The position numbers and the translations under genes are program-made. A stretch of 51,584 nucleotides of DNA from Mucilaginibacter_A sp964244955 (GTDB lineage: Bacteria; Bacteroidota; Bacteroidia; Sphingobacteriales; Sphingobacteriaceae). Positions 22,742 to 32,405 of the stretch are shown one piece after another; positions within the stretch are counted from its first letter, which is position 1, and the number at the start of each line of letters is the position of its first letter. Under the pieces are notes generated by a model. The model made no database searches, was not told where the DNA came from, and was given only the letters and a program-made list of their open reading frames with translations. Location of the stretch: the NCBI GenBank assembly GCA_964244955.1, contig CAXTKQ010000009.1, forward strand, positions 1 to 51,584. The letters are read 5' to 3'.

Positions 22742-23905
22742 ATGGCTGATGCATCAAACCAACGTTTTATTGCACATTTCGACCTCGATTCGTTTTTTGT
22801 AAGCGTTGAGCGGTTGAAAAACAGTGCTTTAATTGGCAAGCCGGTTATTGTTGGCGGCTCTACCGATCGCGGCGTTGTTGCAGCTTGCAGTTACGAAACC
22901 CGTGTTTTTGGTGTCCACAGCGCGATGCCGATCCGGCAGGCGCGAAAATTATGTCCGCAAGCAATTTCTGTCCGCGGCGATTTTGAAAGTTACAGCCATT
23001 ATTCGCGTTTGGTTACTTCCATTATCCGCGAACGCGTACCCGTTTTAGAAAAAGCCAGTATTGATGAGTTTTACATGGATTTAACCGGGATGGACCGCTT
23101 TTTTGGCTGCAGCCAGTTCACCAAAGAACTGAAACAAACGGTGGTCAAAGAAACTGGTTTGCCCATTTCCTACGCGCTGGCGTCCAACAAACTCATCTCC
23201 AAAATTGCAACAAACGAAGTAAAGCCCGACGGACAAATCGAAGTAAAACATGGCCAGGAAAAGCAGTATTTATCAGCTTTGAAGATCGAAAGGATGCCCG
23301 GCATTGGCGAAAAAACGGCAGTCCAGCTTCGGCAAATGGGTTTTTTTACGTTGAAAGATATAAGCGAATCCAACCCGGAGTTGATGGAAATGCGGTTCGG
23401 AAAAGGCGGCTTGGATTTGATCCGCCGCGCCAGCGGCATTGATGATTCCCCGGTGGTGCCATATTCGGAACGGAAAAGCATCAGCACCGAAAACACTTTT
23501 GAAAGCGATGTGGTTAACTCGGATTTCTTGCTGACCGAACTGGTGCGCATGACTTCCAAGATTGCTTTCCTGCTTCGGCAACAAAAAAAATTAAGCGGTT
23601 GCGTTACCGTTAAAATTCGTTATTCGGATTTCTCAACCGAAACCAAACAAACCGTAATTGCATACACGGCGGCAGACCATGTAATTTTAGCGGCTGCCAA
23701 AGAAATTTTCCACAAAGCGTACAAACCCAACTTGCAAGTGCGGCTGATTGGCGTAAAGTTGAGCCATTTGATCCAGGGCGAATACCAGTTGGATATGTTT
23801 TCCGGCGCAACCGAAAACCGCAAGTTGTATGATGCGATGGACCAAATCCGCAACCGTTTTGGCGAAGGCTCTGTTGTCCGCGCCATTACTTTGGATAAAT
23901 TGTAA
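22742..23905 (+). CDS. dinB: DNA polymerase IV
   Basis: A 387-residue Y-family polymerase for translesion synthesis. HFDLDSFFVSVERL gives the first catalytic aspartate, and KASIDEFYMDLTGMD carries the Asp-Glu pair. The thumb HhH is MPGIGEKTAVQLRQMG. The little finger ends with QLDMFSG, a plausible clamp-binding motif of the Q-x-x-x-M/L-F type. It is distinct from the other Y-family gene at 17374-18666. The ATG start lies just after a repeat-rich gap. Confidence 0.95.
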   Translation: MADASNQRFIAHFDLDSFFVSVERLKNSALIGKPVIVGGSTDRGVVAACSYETRVFGVHSAMPIRQARKLCPQAISVRGDFESYSHYSRLVTSIIRERVPVLEKASIDEFYMDLTGMDRFFGCSQFTKELKQTVVKETGLPISYALASNKLISKIATNEVKPDGQIEVKHGQEKQYLSALKIERMPGIGEKTAVQLRQMGFFTLKDISESNPELMEMRFGKGGLDLIRRASGIDDSPVVPYSERKSISTENTFESDVVNSDFLLTELVRMTSKIAFLLRQQKKLSGCVTVKIRYSDFSTETKQTVIAYTAADHVILAAAKEIFHKAYKPNLQVRLIGVKLSHLIQGEYQLDMFSGATENRKLYDAMDQIRNRFGEGSVVRAITLDKL

Positions 23906-23957
23906 ATTACTTCCAACTAAAATTGTTCTTTTTTTAATAAGAACAAAAGGCAGGCTA

Positions 23958-24052
23958 ATGCTTCTTTTATGCCTGTTTTTTTGGTACCGAAATCAGCTTA
24001 AACCTCAGTTCAAAAAAATGTTGATAAAAGAAGCATTAGCCTTAACCTGTTT
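23958..24052. repeat. Paired 12-mer element after dinB
   Basis: ATGCTTCTTTTA (23958-23969) and TAAAAGAAGCAT (24025-24036) lie 55 bases apart. The flanks also pair (GGCTA before the left arm, TAGCC after the right arm). It ends with CCTGTTTAAA, as in the copy at 2779. Confidence 0.8.
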
Positions 24053-24114
24053 AAAATTAGTGCGTACAAGGAAAATATCAGTTGATTTTTTGCACATCCA
24101 CAAAAACAAAAAAT

Positions 24115-24306
24115 ATGAATCCGAATCAATACTGCACTGTTTTAAATGTAGCTAATGTTATCAGTACCAACATTTTGGGTTTTACTTTCTGGGGCACTTC
24201 GGTAGAATTTGTTACCAGCGACGATTTAAGGTCTGCCGGCATCGTTTATTTTTTAAATAAAGATGAAGCGTTGAGTTTAAGAACGGGCAATAAGTTTTTG
24301 CGGTAA
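24115..24306 (+). CDS. Small hypothetical protein, 63 residues
   Basis: From the ATG at 24115 this reads MNPNQYCTVLNVANVIS..., then a hydrophobic/aromatic stretch (ILGFTFWGTSVEFVT) and a polar C-terminus. I do not recognise a family. There is no signal peptide. It is flanked on both sides by 12-mer repeats (23958-24036 and 24331), and the codon use looks ordinary. It could be a small orphan protein or a chance ORF. Confidence 0.4.
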   Translation: MNPNQYCTVLNVANVISTNILGFTFWGTSVEFVTSDDLRSAGIVYFLNKDEALSLRTGNKFLR

Positions 24307-24330
24307 GGATATTGCGTTCGATTAAAAGCA

Positions 24331-24370
24331 ATGCTTCTTTTACAACCCATTTTTGGTAGATAAAAGCAAT
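24331..24370. repeat. 12-mer half-site with degenerate partner
   Basis: ATGCTTCTTTTA (24331-24342) is followed by CAACCCATTTTTGG and a decayed opposite arm, GATAAAAGCAAT (24359-24370). Confidence 0.65.
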
Positions 24371-24416
24371 AAACGCTTCTTAACTTCTCTCCTAATTATC
24401 AGGAAAAAATCATGTA

Positions 24417-24448
24417 TTTGTATCAGCAGAACACAAACCATAATTTTG
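24417..24448 (+). promoter_or_regulatory. Predicted Bacteroidota-type promoter for the aldo/keto reductase
   Basis: TTTG (24417-24420), a 20-base spacer, then TAATTTTG (24441-24448): a full -33/-7 match. The ATG follows 25 bases later. Confidence 0.65.
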
Positions 24449-24473
24449 GTGTTGTTGCTGAAAAACAGTTATC

Positions 24474-25355
24474 ATGCAAAATCCAAATTCGATTACCATT
24501 GCCGCAAAAAGTAAAAATCCTATAAAAGTTAAACGTTTCGGTTACGGAACGATGCGCCTTACCGGCGAAGGAGTTTACGGCGAACCGCCAAACCGGCCCG
24601 AAGCATTACAAATATTAAAACAAACCACCAGCAGCGGCATTAATTTTATTGATACGGCCGATTATTATGGCGAAGATGTAACCAACCGTTTAATTGCCGA
24701 AGCTTTATATCCTTACCCGCAGGATCTGGTAATCTGCACCAAAGTTGGCGCTACCCGCAAGCCCGATAAAAGCTGGATCACTTACAACAAACCTGAAAAT
24801 TTACGCAGTAGTATTGACAAAAACCTGCAAACTTTAAAGCTGGAACAAATTACTTTAGTTCATTTTAGGGTGATGCCGGACAGCGAAGTCCCGTTTAAAG
24901 AATCAATGGATGCAATGTTTGACATGCAAAAAGAAGGAAAAATTTTGCACGTTGGCGTAAGTAACGTTAGTGCGGAAGAACTGGAAACCGCTTTAAGCAT
25001 GGGCAACATTGCCACAGTTGAAAACATGTTCGGTCACGGTCAACGTAATACTTTAACATCACATTATGGAGAAAGCCGCGGCGGCGAAGAAGTGCTGGCT
25101 TTGTGCGAAAAGAACGAAATTCCGCTGATCCCTTATTTTTCACTCTTTACTTCCATGCCGAAAAAGGATGAAAAGATTGCTGCGATCGCGCAAAAATACA
25201 ACGTTACAGCAGCACAGGTTAATTTGGCCTGGTTGTTACATTACTCGCCTTGGATTTTGCCAATTCCCGGCACATCTTCGTTAAAACATTTTGAAGAAAA
25301 TTTAAAAGCAAGGGATTTAGTGTTGACCAAAGAAGACATGGATTTTTTGGGATAA
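24474..25355 (+). CDS. Aldo/keto reductase
   Basis: A 293-residue NADPH-dependent oxidoreductase with the (beta/alpha)8 AKR fold. Catalytic residues are the Asp-Tyr in FIDTADYYGED, the lysine in LVICTKVGA and the histidine in ITLVHFRV. The cofactor-binding end ILPIPGTSSLKHFEEN is also present. It resembles the YajO/Tas-like group. The substrate is unknown. It is monocistronic with its own predicted promoter, and a 12-mer half-site (25370-25381) follows the stop. Confidence 0.92.
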   Translation: MQNPNSITIAAKSKNPIKVKRFGYGTMRLTGEGVYGEPPNRPEALQILKQTTSSGINFIDTADYYGEDVTNRLIAEALYPYPQDLVICTKVGATRKPDKSWITYNKPENLRSSIDKNLQTLKLEQITLVHFRVMPDSEVPFKESMDAMFDMQKEGKILHVGVSNVSAEELETALSMGNIATVENMFGHGQRNTLTSHYGESRGGEEVLALCEKNEIPLIPYFSLFTSMPKKDEKIAAIAQKYNVTAAQVNLAWLLHYSPWILPIPGTSSLKHFEENLKARDLVLTKEDMDFLG

Positions 25356-25369
25356 CAAATTTAGGGTGA

Positions 25370-25381
25370 TAAAAGAAGCAT
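25370..25381. repeat. Single 12-mer half-site after the aldo/keto reductase
   Basis: TAAAAGAAGCAT preceded by ATTTAGGGTGA, starting 15 bases after the stop codon and just before a strong terminator. Confidence 0.75.
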
Positions 25382-25399
25382 TGTCTTCCTGAGAAAATC

Positions 25400-25435
25400 A
25401 AAAAGCCGTGTCAGTTAATGCTGATACGGCTTTTT
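25400..25435. terminator. Bidirectional intrinsic terminator
   Basis: AAAAAGCCGTGTCAG and CTGATACGGCTTTTT pair over 15 bases (one G-T) around a six-base loop. It lies between the aldo/keto reductase (+) and the tRNA-Arg (-). Confidence 0.85.
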
Positions 25436-25437
25436 AG

Positions 25438-25509
25438 TGCACCCGATAGGAATCGAACCTATATCATGAGAACCGGAATCTCACATTCTATCCATTGAAC
25501 TACGGATGC
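25438..25509 (-). tRNA. tRNA-Arg (anticodon CCG)
   Basis: On the minus strand this reads as a 72-base cloverleaf. The acceptor stem GCATCCG pairs with CGGGTGC, followed by discriminator A. The D arm contains GTTCAATGGATAGAA. The anticodon stem TGAGA/TCTCA has loop TTCCGGT, giving anticodon CCG (codon CGG, Arg). The T arm is ATAGGTTCGATTCCTAT. CCA is not encoded. Confidence 0.95.
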
Positions 25510-25672
25510 AGGGCGGCAAATATATCAATTTGAACAATGATTTCGGAATGGATTGTTTGAAAAAATAGTTTTTGCCAAACGTTTCCGGCTTAAATTTTCG
25601 GGCTAATGGTTGTTTTCCTGCCGAAAATGCTATCTTCCAGCTTCTTTTAAAAGCTAAAATATCAGATCGAAA

Positions 25673-26692
25673 ATGCTCAACCGTCGTAAATTTTTAACCG
25701 GTACGCTTGGTGCTTCCGGCGTGCTTTTAAGTGCCAAAGTCATCGGAAAAAGTGTGGTAAAAGAAGCATCGGTTGCCAATTTTCCCATCGTTATCTCCAC
25801 CTGGGATTTTGGTATCCCGGCCAATCAGGAAGCCTGGAAAATTCTTTCTCAAGGCGGCCGCGCTTTGGATGCCGTGGAAGCAGGCGTTAAAATCCCGGAA
25901 GCCGACCCGAACAACCATAGCGTTGGCGCGGCCGGTTATCCTGACCGCGACGGACACGTTACGTTGGACGCCTGCATTATGGACGAAAAAGGCAACTGCG
26001 GCGGTGTGGCCGCGATGGAATACATTGACCATCCGATTTCGGTTGCGCGGATGGTGATGGAAAAAACGCCGCACGTATTGTTGGTGGGCGAAGGCGCAAC
26101 ACAGTTTGCTTTGGAAAACGGCTTTAAAAAGAAGCAACTGTTGAACCCGGAATCGGAAAAGGCTTGGAAAGAGTGGCTTAAAACGGCGGATTATAAACCG
26201 GAAATCAACATCGAAAACAAACTTTATTCGCCCAAAAAATTACCTGGAAACCAATATAACCATGATACCATTGGTATGCTGGCACTGGATGCGGCAGGCA
26301 ATATTTCCGGTGCCTGCACCACAAGTGGCATGGCTTGGAAAATGCACGGCAGGGTGGGCGATAGCCCGATTATTGGTGCCGGATTGTTTGTGGACAACGA
26401 AGTAGGCGGCGCAACTTCCACCGGCGTAGGCGAGGAAGTGATCCGAAATGTGGGCAGTTTTTTGGTGGTGGAACTGATGCGCCAGGGCTACAAACCGGAG
26501 GATGCCTGTAAAGAAGCCGTTAACCGGATCATCAAAAAGAAACCGGAACTGGCCAAAACGCTGCAAGTCGGGTTTTTGGCTATCAACAAAAAAGGGGAAT
26601 ATGGTGCTTATGCCATCCAAAAAGGTTTTTCTTTTGCGGTTTGCAACGCCGAAAAGCAGGACTTGCTAATCAAAGGGAAAAGCGTTTTTTAA
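25673..26692 (+). CDS. N4-(beta-N-acetylglucosaminyl)-L-asparaginase (glycosylasparaginase)
   Basis: A 339-residue Ntn-hydrolase that cleaves the GlcNAc-asparagine bond left after N-glycoprotein breakdown. The N-terminus is a Tat-like signal (NRRKFLTGTLGASG). The self-processing site is the threonine at about residue 199 in NHDTIGMLALD, preceded by the linker that is cut during maturation. GRVGDSPIIGAGLFVDNEVGGATSTG is the substrate pocket region. The repeated word is in frame at 25758-25769 (VVKEAS), in the linker just after the signal peptide. cutC starts nine bases after the stop. Confidence 0.93.
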   Translation: MLNRRKFLTGTLGASGVLLSAKVIGKSVVKEASVANFPIVISTWDFGIPANQEAWKILSQGGRALDAVEAGVKIPEADPNNHSVGAAGYPDRDGHVTLDACIMDEKGNCGGVAAMEYIDHPISVARMVMEKTPHVLLVGEGATQFALENGFKKKQLLNPESEKAWKEWLKTADYKPEINIENKLYSPKKLPGNQYNHDTIGMLALDAAGNISGACTTSGMAWKMHGRVGDSPIIGAGLFVDNEVGGATSTGVGEEVIRNVGSFLVVELMRQGYKPEDACKEAVNRIIKKKPELAKTLQVGFLAINKKGEYGAYAIQKGFSFAVCNAEKQDLLIKGKSVF

Positions 26693-26701
26693 TCGGCAAA
26701 A

Positions 26702-27436
26702 ATGGTCAAGATCGAAATTTGTGCCGGTTCGCTCCGTTCAGCTTTGAATGCCCAGCAAGGCGGTGCCTACCGCGTAGAGTTGTGCGATAATTTGAAAGAA
26801 GGCGGAACTACGTCGTCGTACGGAATGCTTCTTTTAGCACGGAAAAATCTCAGCATAAACCTGTTTCCGATCATCCGGCCACGAGGCGGCGATTTTTTGT
26901 ATGACGGTTTGGAGTTTGAAATCATGAAAAAGGATGTTGAACAATGCCGGGATTTGGGTTGCGATGGTGTTGTTTTTGGTATCCTGAAAAAAGACGGCAA
27001 CATTGATGTGGAACGTTGCCTGGAACTAAAACAAGCAGCCGGAAATTTGGGAACCACATTTCACCGTGCGTTTGACCGTTGCAAAGATCCTTTTACCGCG
27101 TTGGAAGAAATTATTGAAATGGGTTTCGAGCGGATTTTAACTTCGGGCATGGAAAATAGTGCCATAAAAGGAGCATCGCTTATTTCAAAATTGGTTGAAC
27201 AGGCAAAAGGTAGGATTTCGGTTATGCCTGGTGCCGGCATTCGCCCGGAAAATTTAAAACAGTTGATTGAACTGACAGGTGCCACCGAGTTTCATACTTC
27301 GGCAAAAGGCATTTTTAAAAGTGAAATGTTTTTTACGGATGTGAAAACGGGCAATTATCAGGAAGAGTTTTTGATAGAACAAACCGATGTTGATGTGGTA
27401 AAAGCTTTAGTCCGAATTGCGGGAGGCAAAACTTAA
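26702..27436 (+). CDS. cutC: CutC family protein
   Basis: A 244-residue TIM-barrel protein of the CutC family, historically linked to copper homeostasis though the biochemical role is unsettled. Signature segments are IEICAGSLRSALNAQQGGAYRVELC, FPIIRPRGGDFLY, DGVVFGILKKDGNID, FHRAFDR and VMPGAGIRPEN. In Bacteroidota it often sits among glycan genes, as here directly after glycosylasparaginase, so a sugar-related role is possible. The repeated word is in frame at 26825-26836 (MLLLA). Confidence 0.92.
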   Translation: MVKIEICAGSLRSALNAQQGGAYRVELCDNLKEGGTTSSYGMLLLARKNLSINLFPIIRPRGGDFLYDGLEFEIMKKDVEQCRDLGCDGVVFGILKKDGNIDVERCLELKQAAGNLGTTFHRAFDRCKDPFTALEEIIEMGFERILTSGMENSAIKGASLISKLVEQAKGRISVMPGAGIRPENLKQLIELTGATEFHTSAKGIFKSEMFFTDVKTGNYQEEFLIEQTDVDVVKALVRIAGGKT

Positions 27437-27464
27437 ATACTGTTTTTACCAGCATAAAAACAGT

Positions 27465-27509
27465 ATGCTTCTAAACCTCGCACCAATTTTAATGAGGTAA
27501 AAGAAGCAT
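27465..27509. repeat. Compact, partly decayed 12-mer inverted pair after cutC
   Basis: The left arm ATGCTTCT-AAA-CCTC and right arm GAGG-TAAAAGAAGCAT (27498-27509) pair around a short loop holding the extended-site tail CACCAATTTTAAT. The left arm has lost part of its T run. Confidence 0.65.
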
Positions 27510-27550
27510 CAGGTTTTAGTGGAGAAAATCAACCTAATCAAAATAGCTGA

Positions 27551-27596
27551 AAAAGCAAAAGCTCCTGGTGTTTGTACCAGGAGCTTTTGCTTTTTC
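27551..27596. terminator. Bidirectional terminator between cutC and the SusD gene
   Basis: AAAAGCAAAAGCTCCTGGT and ACCAGGAGCTTTTGCTTTT form a 19-bp perfect stem around a six-base loop, with T-runs on either strand. It separates the converging cutC and SusD-like genes. Confidence 0.88.
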
Positions 27597-27605
27597 ATTT
27601 TGCTT

Positions 27606-29230
27606 TTAGTTTTTCACTTTTAAATCCCACCATAAACGGGTGCCACCGTTGTCCGGGCCGTTTAATAAAGTAACAGCTTTTGTAACTTCAGCTTTGTTGT
27701 TGTTGTATTCATCCTGTGAAAAGGGAAGCCTGCGGATAAAATCTGTCGTACTAATCGTGCCCTGGCTGTTGTTGACTACAACCGGCATCAAAACAGGGTA
27801 ATTGGTCCTTCTGAATTCGGCCCAAGCCTCTTCGCCATCTGGCCACAATCCCAGCCATTTTTGGGTGATGATACGTTCCAGTTTTTGCTGGTACGTTGCC
27901 CCGTCGTCCCACTTAATCGTAATCTTACTTAAATAAGGCGATCCGGCAGGCAGGTTGTTGGTTGCACTGGCAAGGTCTATATAAGGTGCTTCTGTGCTGG
28001 TTGCATCATTTGCATAATTGCCCAAACTTCCGCTAACCCCGTTAAGGTCAAACGAAAGGGCAATCCCCTCATTATAAAAGCCGGAAGGCGTGCCACCCAT
28101 GTTCCATCCGCGCAAAGCACCTTCGGCCTTTAAAAAAGACACTTCAGAAGCTGCCATCAATTGAATTGGGGTAGATGCGTTTGTCGTACCAAAATTTAAC
28201 AAACTGGCATCTGCATATTGCTGGGTAGAAGTAATGGCAACCCCATTACGGATCCCGCGGTACTGGCCGGCACCATTANNNNNNNNNNAGGCTTAAAATA
28301 AACAGGAAGCCTTGGGTCGTTAAAACCTTTAAGGTAGCATTCCATTGGTGCGCCCATGTTGATGTCTCCGTATTCATAGGTAATTGACCAAAGCGAATTG
28401 GTGAAAGTAACACCATTGGCCGGGTGTACAAAAGCATTATCACCGTTTGTTGTGAGTAAGCCATTCGGGTCATTTACAGCTTCTTCTGCTTTAGTTTTTG
28501 CCAAAGCCGGATTTACCATGGCAATGCGGATAGCCAAACGAAGCTTTAAAGAATTTGCAAATTTAAGCCACTGCTTATAATCGCCATTGTAAACTAAATC
28601 ATAAGGCTGAAATGGTTTTACTCCCGGATTGGTTTTAATGTATTGCGTTAAGGTTTTAATTGCAAAATCTAGTTCGGTAAAAAAAGTATTGTAAATTACT
28701 TCCTGGCTGTCATACGGTGTTGTAAACCCGCCTTTTCCAAAAGAGGTATAAGGCATAGGGCCATAAACATCGGTAACGCGGTGCATGGCTTCAACCTTAA
28801 GTATATTGGCAATTGCTAAATAATCCGGTGAACTTGCTGCTGCTCTCTTGTTGACTTGTAACCAGTTAGACATAATATTTTGGAAGCCAATGTTGAACGG
28901 TGCAGTGTTCCAGCCCGGTACAAGCCCGTAATTGGTGTTGTTTACACCGCCGTTAAACGGGTCGCCAGACATCATATAGCCAGAATAAATATCCGCATTT
29001 AAATTCTGCTGTAATTGATACAAGTAATTGGTCGTGCTGAAAATAGAAAGCTGCATGGGCAGCATAAAAGTACCTAAGCCCTCGCCATCAATTTTAAGTA
29101 GCGAATCTGTGGCATTATACCTGTTGGTGTTATACTTTTCAAAATCTTTTGTACAAGAAGTTTGAAATAAAACCGCACTTATGGCCAATAGTACCGGCCA
29201 GTATTTTATGGGCGTATTTTTTGTTTTCAT
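27606..29230 (-). CDS. SusD/RagB-family outer-membrane lipoprotein (interrupted by an assembly gap)
   Basis: A roughly 541-residue surface glycan-binding lipoprotein that partners the SusC-type transporter encoded just upstream. The signal peptide ends in a lipobox, FQTSC, with a long polar tether (TKDFEKYNTN). Helical TPR-like segments of the SusD fold follow (VEAMHRVTDVYGPMPYTSFG, LKLRLAIRIAMVNP). The C-terminal part has LMAASEVSFLKAEGALRGW and WAEFRRTNYPVL. Ten Ns at 28279-28288 split it and the frames do not join as written; the true gap must leave remainder two when divided by three. The reading resumes at NGAGQYRGIRNGVAIT, so I regard it as one gene. Confidence 0.9.
28279..28288. other. 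Assembly gap (10 N) inside the SusD-like gene
   Basis: Ten ambiguous bases between ...DPRLPVYFKP and NGAGQYRGIRNG. The flanking frames need a missing length of 3n+2. Confidence 0.95.
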
Positions 29231-29255
29231 GTTATTTTTAAGTTTAAATTAACGG

Positions 29256-32200
29256 TTAAAAACGGGCACTTATTTTAAAACCAATACTACGGATGGTAGG
29301 AAGGTTAAACACATCAAGCCCTTGCAAACCATTGGCCGTAGATAAGGCAACATCCGGGTCAAAAGGGGCATTGTTTTTTATCATCCACAAATTCCTGCCG
29401 ATAACAGAAAGGCCAACATTTTTTATTTTATTGTTTAGATAAGTACCAGGTAGGGTGTAACCAAAAACCAGTTCGCGCAAACGGATGTTGGTAGCGCTGT
29501 AAACATATTCGGAAGCAATGGCATTACGGCCGCCAACAGTTGTATAATATAACTGCGAATCTACTTTTTTACCATTAACCACAACACCACCATTGTCGCG
29601 CGCTTTCCCGGATGCTTCAGAAACGCCATACTGGTCAAGCACTGCCTGGGTTAAAGAAACAACCTGGCCTCCAAACCTTCCATCAATTAGAAAGCTCAAC
29701 CTAAAGTTTTTGTAGTTGAATTCATTTTGAAAGCCAGCTAAAAAATTAGGGTTATAGTTTCCTATTCTGGTATAATCTTGTGATTTTATTGGGTTGCCAT
29801 TGGCATCTGTTATATAATTTCCGTTAGCATCTTTTTCTGCGGCATTGGCATACATATCGCCATAAGAACCACCTTTTTGTACACGAAGGTTAAACACATC
29901 CGAAGAAAGGTTGACATAATCTAACGAAGTATTGGCACGAGTATAAGGATCAGTATATTCAAGTACATCTAAAACTTTGTTTCTGTTCAATGAGAAGTTC
30001 ACACTTGGCCTCCAGGTAAAACCTCCAAATTTAGCAGTATAAGCCAAAGTAGCTTCGATACCTTTGTTCATCAAATTACCACCGTTAAAATAGTAACTGC
30101 TATAACCGGTTGAAGGGCTTACACTAATTTGGTAAATTTGATTGGTACTGAAAGATTTGTACAAGTTTACAGTCAGGTTTAAATTGTCATTCAAAAAACG
30201 GCTGTCTAATCCGATTTCGTAAGATCTGGTGTTCTCCGGTTTTAATGTATTAAACGGTGCCGCACCTATAGCATTCGTTGTTCCGTTATTAATGGCATAC
30301 GTAGGGTTGGTAGCATAATTAATCGAACTACCGTTACCCACATTGGTGATATTTGCCCTGATTTTAGCAAATGAAATAGCTTCCGGCAGTTTAAACAACT
30401 GGCTTAAAACAGCATTTAACCCAACAGCAGGATAAAAGAAATGATCTTTGTTTGTAAAAGCCAAACTCGAATCCCAATCATTACGGCCGGTGATGTCTAA
30501 AAATATTTTATTGTCATAACCTAAAGTGGCTGTACCAAATACAGATTGAATTTGCCGCCTGTCTGCATATTGGGATGGGTGTACGCGTGTATAATCAATA
30601 TTGGATATAGAAAACACGTTGGCAAAGTTTAACAAGTTGCCGTCTGTAACAGAACCTTGTGTTTGGTTATTTTGAAAGCTGCCGCCCAAATTAGCAGTCA
30701 ACGTAAATTTATCAGATAGTTTTTTATCAAAACTTGCAATCACATCAGCGTAGGTTTGCGTTACACCGCTTGGGTTAAAAGTATATCCGCCTTTGGCCCC
30801 GGTAAGTGTATTAACGGTTGAAGCATAGCGTTCGGCTTCATAAACATCGTCGGTACGGTCAACCTTTAACCTTCCCTGAATGTTCAACCAATCTGTGATG
30901 GTGTATTTTGCACTGATGGTTCCCAATATACGGTTTAAACGGTCCTGGTTGTTGTTGCGGTTTACAATCCAATAAGGGTTTTGGGTGGCAATATCGCTAA
31001 TGGTGTATGGCCAGTTTTGTGTATTTAATTGTCTTGCCGGATTATAAACTTCGTAGTTGTTTTTGTACTGGCTAAAATCAACGCCTCTTGGAAAAACGTA
31101 CAAAGGAACAATTGGGTTGTAGTAAAAACCCTGGAACGGCCTGTTGTTTACATTTTGTGAAATATAATTGGCAGAAACATCTAAGGACAGTTTATTTTTA
31201 AAAAACTGGCTGGAGTTGCGTACCGTAAAATTGTATTTATCCAGTTTGTTGTTTGGGATGATACCGTTAGAGTTGGTATTTTCAAAAGAAAAATAAGTCT
31301 GGTTGGTTTCTGTGCCGGTTTGTACAGATAAAGCATTGATCAAAGTTCTGCCGGTATTGTAAAACGACTTAGGGTCGAATGTACTTGGGGAAGCCAATTT
31401 ACTGCCCCAGCTAAAAGGGGAATTTACCACAGGTTTCCCATTTTCATCTACGGTTGTTTCGCCATACGTTTTTTGAAGTTTTGGTATCAAAAACGGGTTT
31501 TCAAAAGTTGTATTGGATGAAAAGTTAACTGTTGTTTTTCCTGCTAATCCTTTTTTAGTGGTGATTAAAATTACACCATTGGCACCCTGGCTGCCATATA
31601 ATGCAGCCGAAGATGACCCGGGAAGTACCGTAATGCTTTCAACGTCGTCCGGGTTAAGGTTTTCAATGGCATCGCCTCTGTCCTGGCCGCCAAATACACC
31701 ACCAATCTGTGCACTGTTGTTGCGTGGCATCGGGATACCATCAATTACATACAGTGCATTGTTATCACCGTTGATAGATTTATTGCCACGCAAAACAACC
31801 TTAGTTGAACCGCCAACGCCGGAAGAACTCCGGGTGATTTGCGCGCCTGCTACTTTGCCTGATAAACTATTGACTAAACTCGCATCGGGTACGTTCGTCA
31901 GTTCGTTGCCGCTAACTGTTTGTACGCCATAAGTTAACGACCGGGATTCCCTCCGGATACCTAAAGCTGTTACCACAACTTCTGTTAAATTATTTGTAGC
32001 AGGTACAAGGCGGATGGTAAGGGCAGTTTTTCCTGCAACCGGCACTTCCTGGTTTTGGTAACCGATATAAGAAAAAACCAAAACGGCATTTTCGGGTGCA
32101 GTAATAACAAAAGCACCGTTAACATCTGTTGATACACCGGCCGTTCCGTTCTTCACTTTTACGGAAACGCCAATTAACGGCTGGCCTTTTTCGTCTAATA

Positions 32201-32405
32201 CTTTTCCGGAAACGTTGATGTCCGCAAATTGGGGCTTTAACAACGCTGATTTAACCGCTATCGGTTTTAAACCTGCGGGATATGTAGAAATGCCGGCCGA
32301 AGCATCCAGGTTAAAAATTAACACAGATGCAAAGGTTGCTGTTAAACATAGCTTTGGAAAGCCATGTTTAACAGCAGTACCGGTTAGGTATTTACTGATT
32401 TTCAT
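29256..32405 (-). CDS. SusC/RagA-family TonB-dependent outer-membrane transporter
   Basis: A 1049-residue TonB-dependent receptor. The signal peptide ends at about residue 37. A carboxypeptidase-regulatory-like domain (VSGKVLDEKGQPLIGVSVKV) is followed by the plug domain (LTNVPDASLVNSLSGKVAGAQI, VLRGNKSINGDNNALYVIDG, GSSSAALYGSQGANGVILITTKKG). A 22-strand barrel ends with an aromatic terminal residue (ISARF). With the SusD lipoprotein 25 bases downstream it forms the pedal-bin importer for oligosaccharides. Substrate specificity cannot be read directly. Context suggests mannose- or GlcNAc-containing glycans. No copy of the repeated word occurs in the gene. Confidence 0.95.
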   Translation of the reverse strand: MKISKYLTGTAVKHGFPKLCLTATFASVLIFNLDASAGISTYPAGLKPIAVKSALLKPQFADINVSGKVLDEKGQPLIGVSVKVKNGTAGVSTDVNGAFVITAPENAVLVFSYIGYQNQEVPVAGKTALTIRLVPATNNLTEVVVTALGIRRESRSLTYGVQTVSGNELTNVPDASLVNSLSGKVAGAQITRSSSGVGGSTKVVLRGNKSINGDNNALYVIDGIPMPRNNSAQIGGVFGGQDRGDAIENLNPDDVESITVLPGSSSAALYGSQGANGVILITTKKGLAGKTTVNFSSNTTFENPFLIPKLQKTYGETTVDENGKPVVNSPFSWGSKLASPSTFDPKSFYNTGRTLINALSVQTGTETNQTYFSFENTNSNGIIPNNKLDKYNFTVRNSSQFFKNKLSLDVSANYISQNVNNRPFQGFYYNPIVPLYVFPRGVDFSQYKNNYEVYNPARQLNTQNWPYTISDIATQNPYWIVNRNNNQDRLNRILGTISAKYTITDWLNIQGRLKVDRTDDVYEAERYASTVNTLTGAKGGYTFNPSGVTQTYADVIASFDKKLSDKFTLTANLGGSFQNNQTQGSVTDGNLLNFANVFSISNIDYTRVHPSQYADRRQIQSVFGTATLGYDNKIFLDITGRNDWDSSLAFTNKDHFFYPAVGLNAVLSQLFKLPEAISFAKIRANITNVGNGSSINYATNPTYAINNGTTNAIGAAPFNTLKPENTRSYEIGLDSRFLNDNLNLTVNLYKSFSTNQIYQISVSPSTGYSSYYFNGGNLMNKGIEATLAYTAKFGGFTWRPSVNFSLNRNKVLDVLEYTDPYTRANTSLDYVNLSSDVFNLRVQKGGSYGDMYANAAEKDANGNYITDANGNPIKSQDYTRIGNYNPNFLAGFQNEFNYKNFRLSFLIDGRFGGQVVSLTQAVLDQYGVSEASGKARDNGGVVVNGKKVDSQLYYTTVGGRNAIASEYVYSATNIRLRELVFGYTLPGTYLNNKIKNVGLSVIGRNLWMIKNNAPFDPDVALSTANGLQGLDVFNLPTIRSIGFKISARF

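Noticed and set aside
17374..23905. Two Y-family polymerases as an ImuA/ImuB/DnaE2 mutasome
   Set aside because: Neither gene is next to imuA or dnaE2, and both have intact catalytic Asp-Glu pairs. I treat them as separate translesion polymerases.
23829..24155. Plus-strand frame running from the end of dinB through the repeat pair
   Set aside because: It starts inside dinB in another frame and translates the repeat element, so it is not a credible gene.
25639..25649. AGCTTCTTTTA before the asparaginase gene
   Set aside because: It lacks the TG of the core and forms a local AGCTTTTAAAAGCT-type palindrome. Probably a decayed copy or chance.
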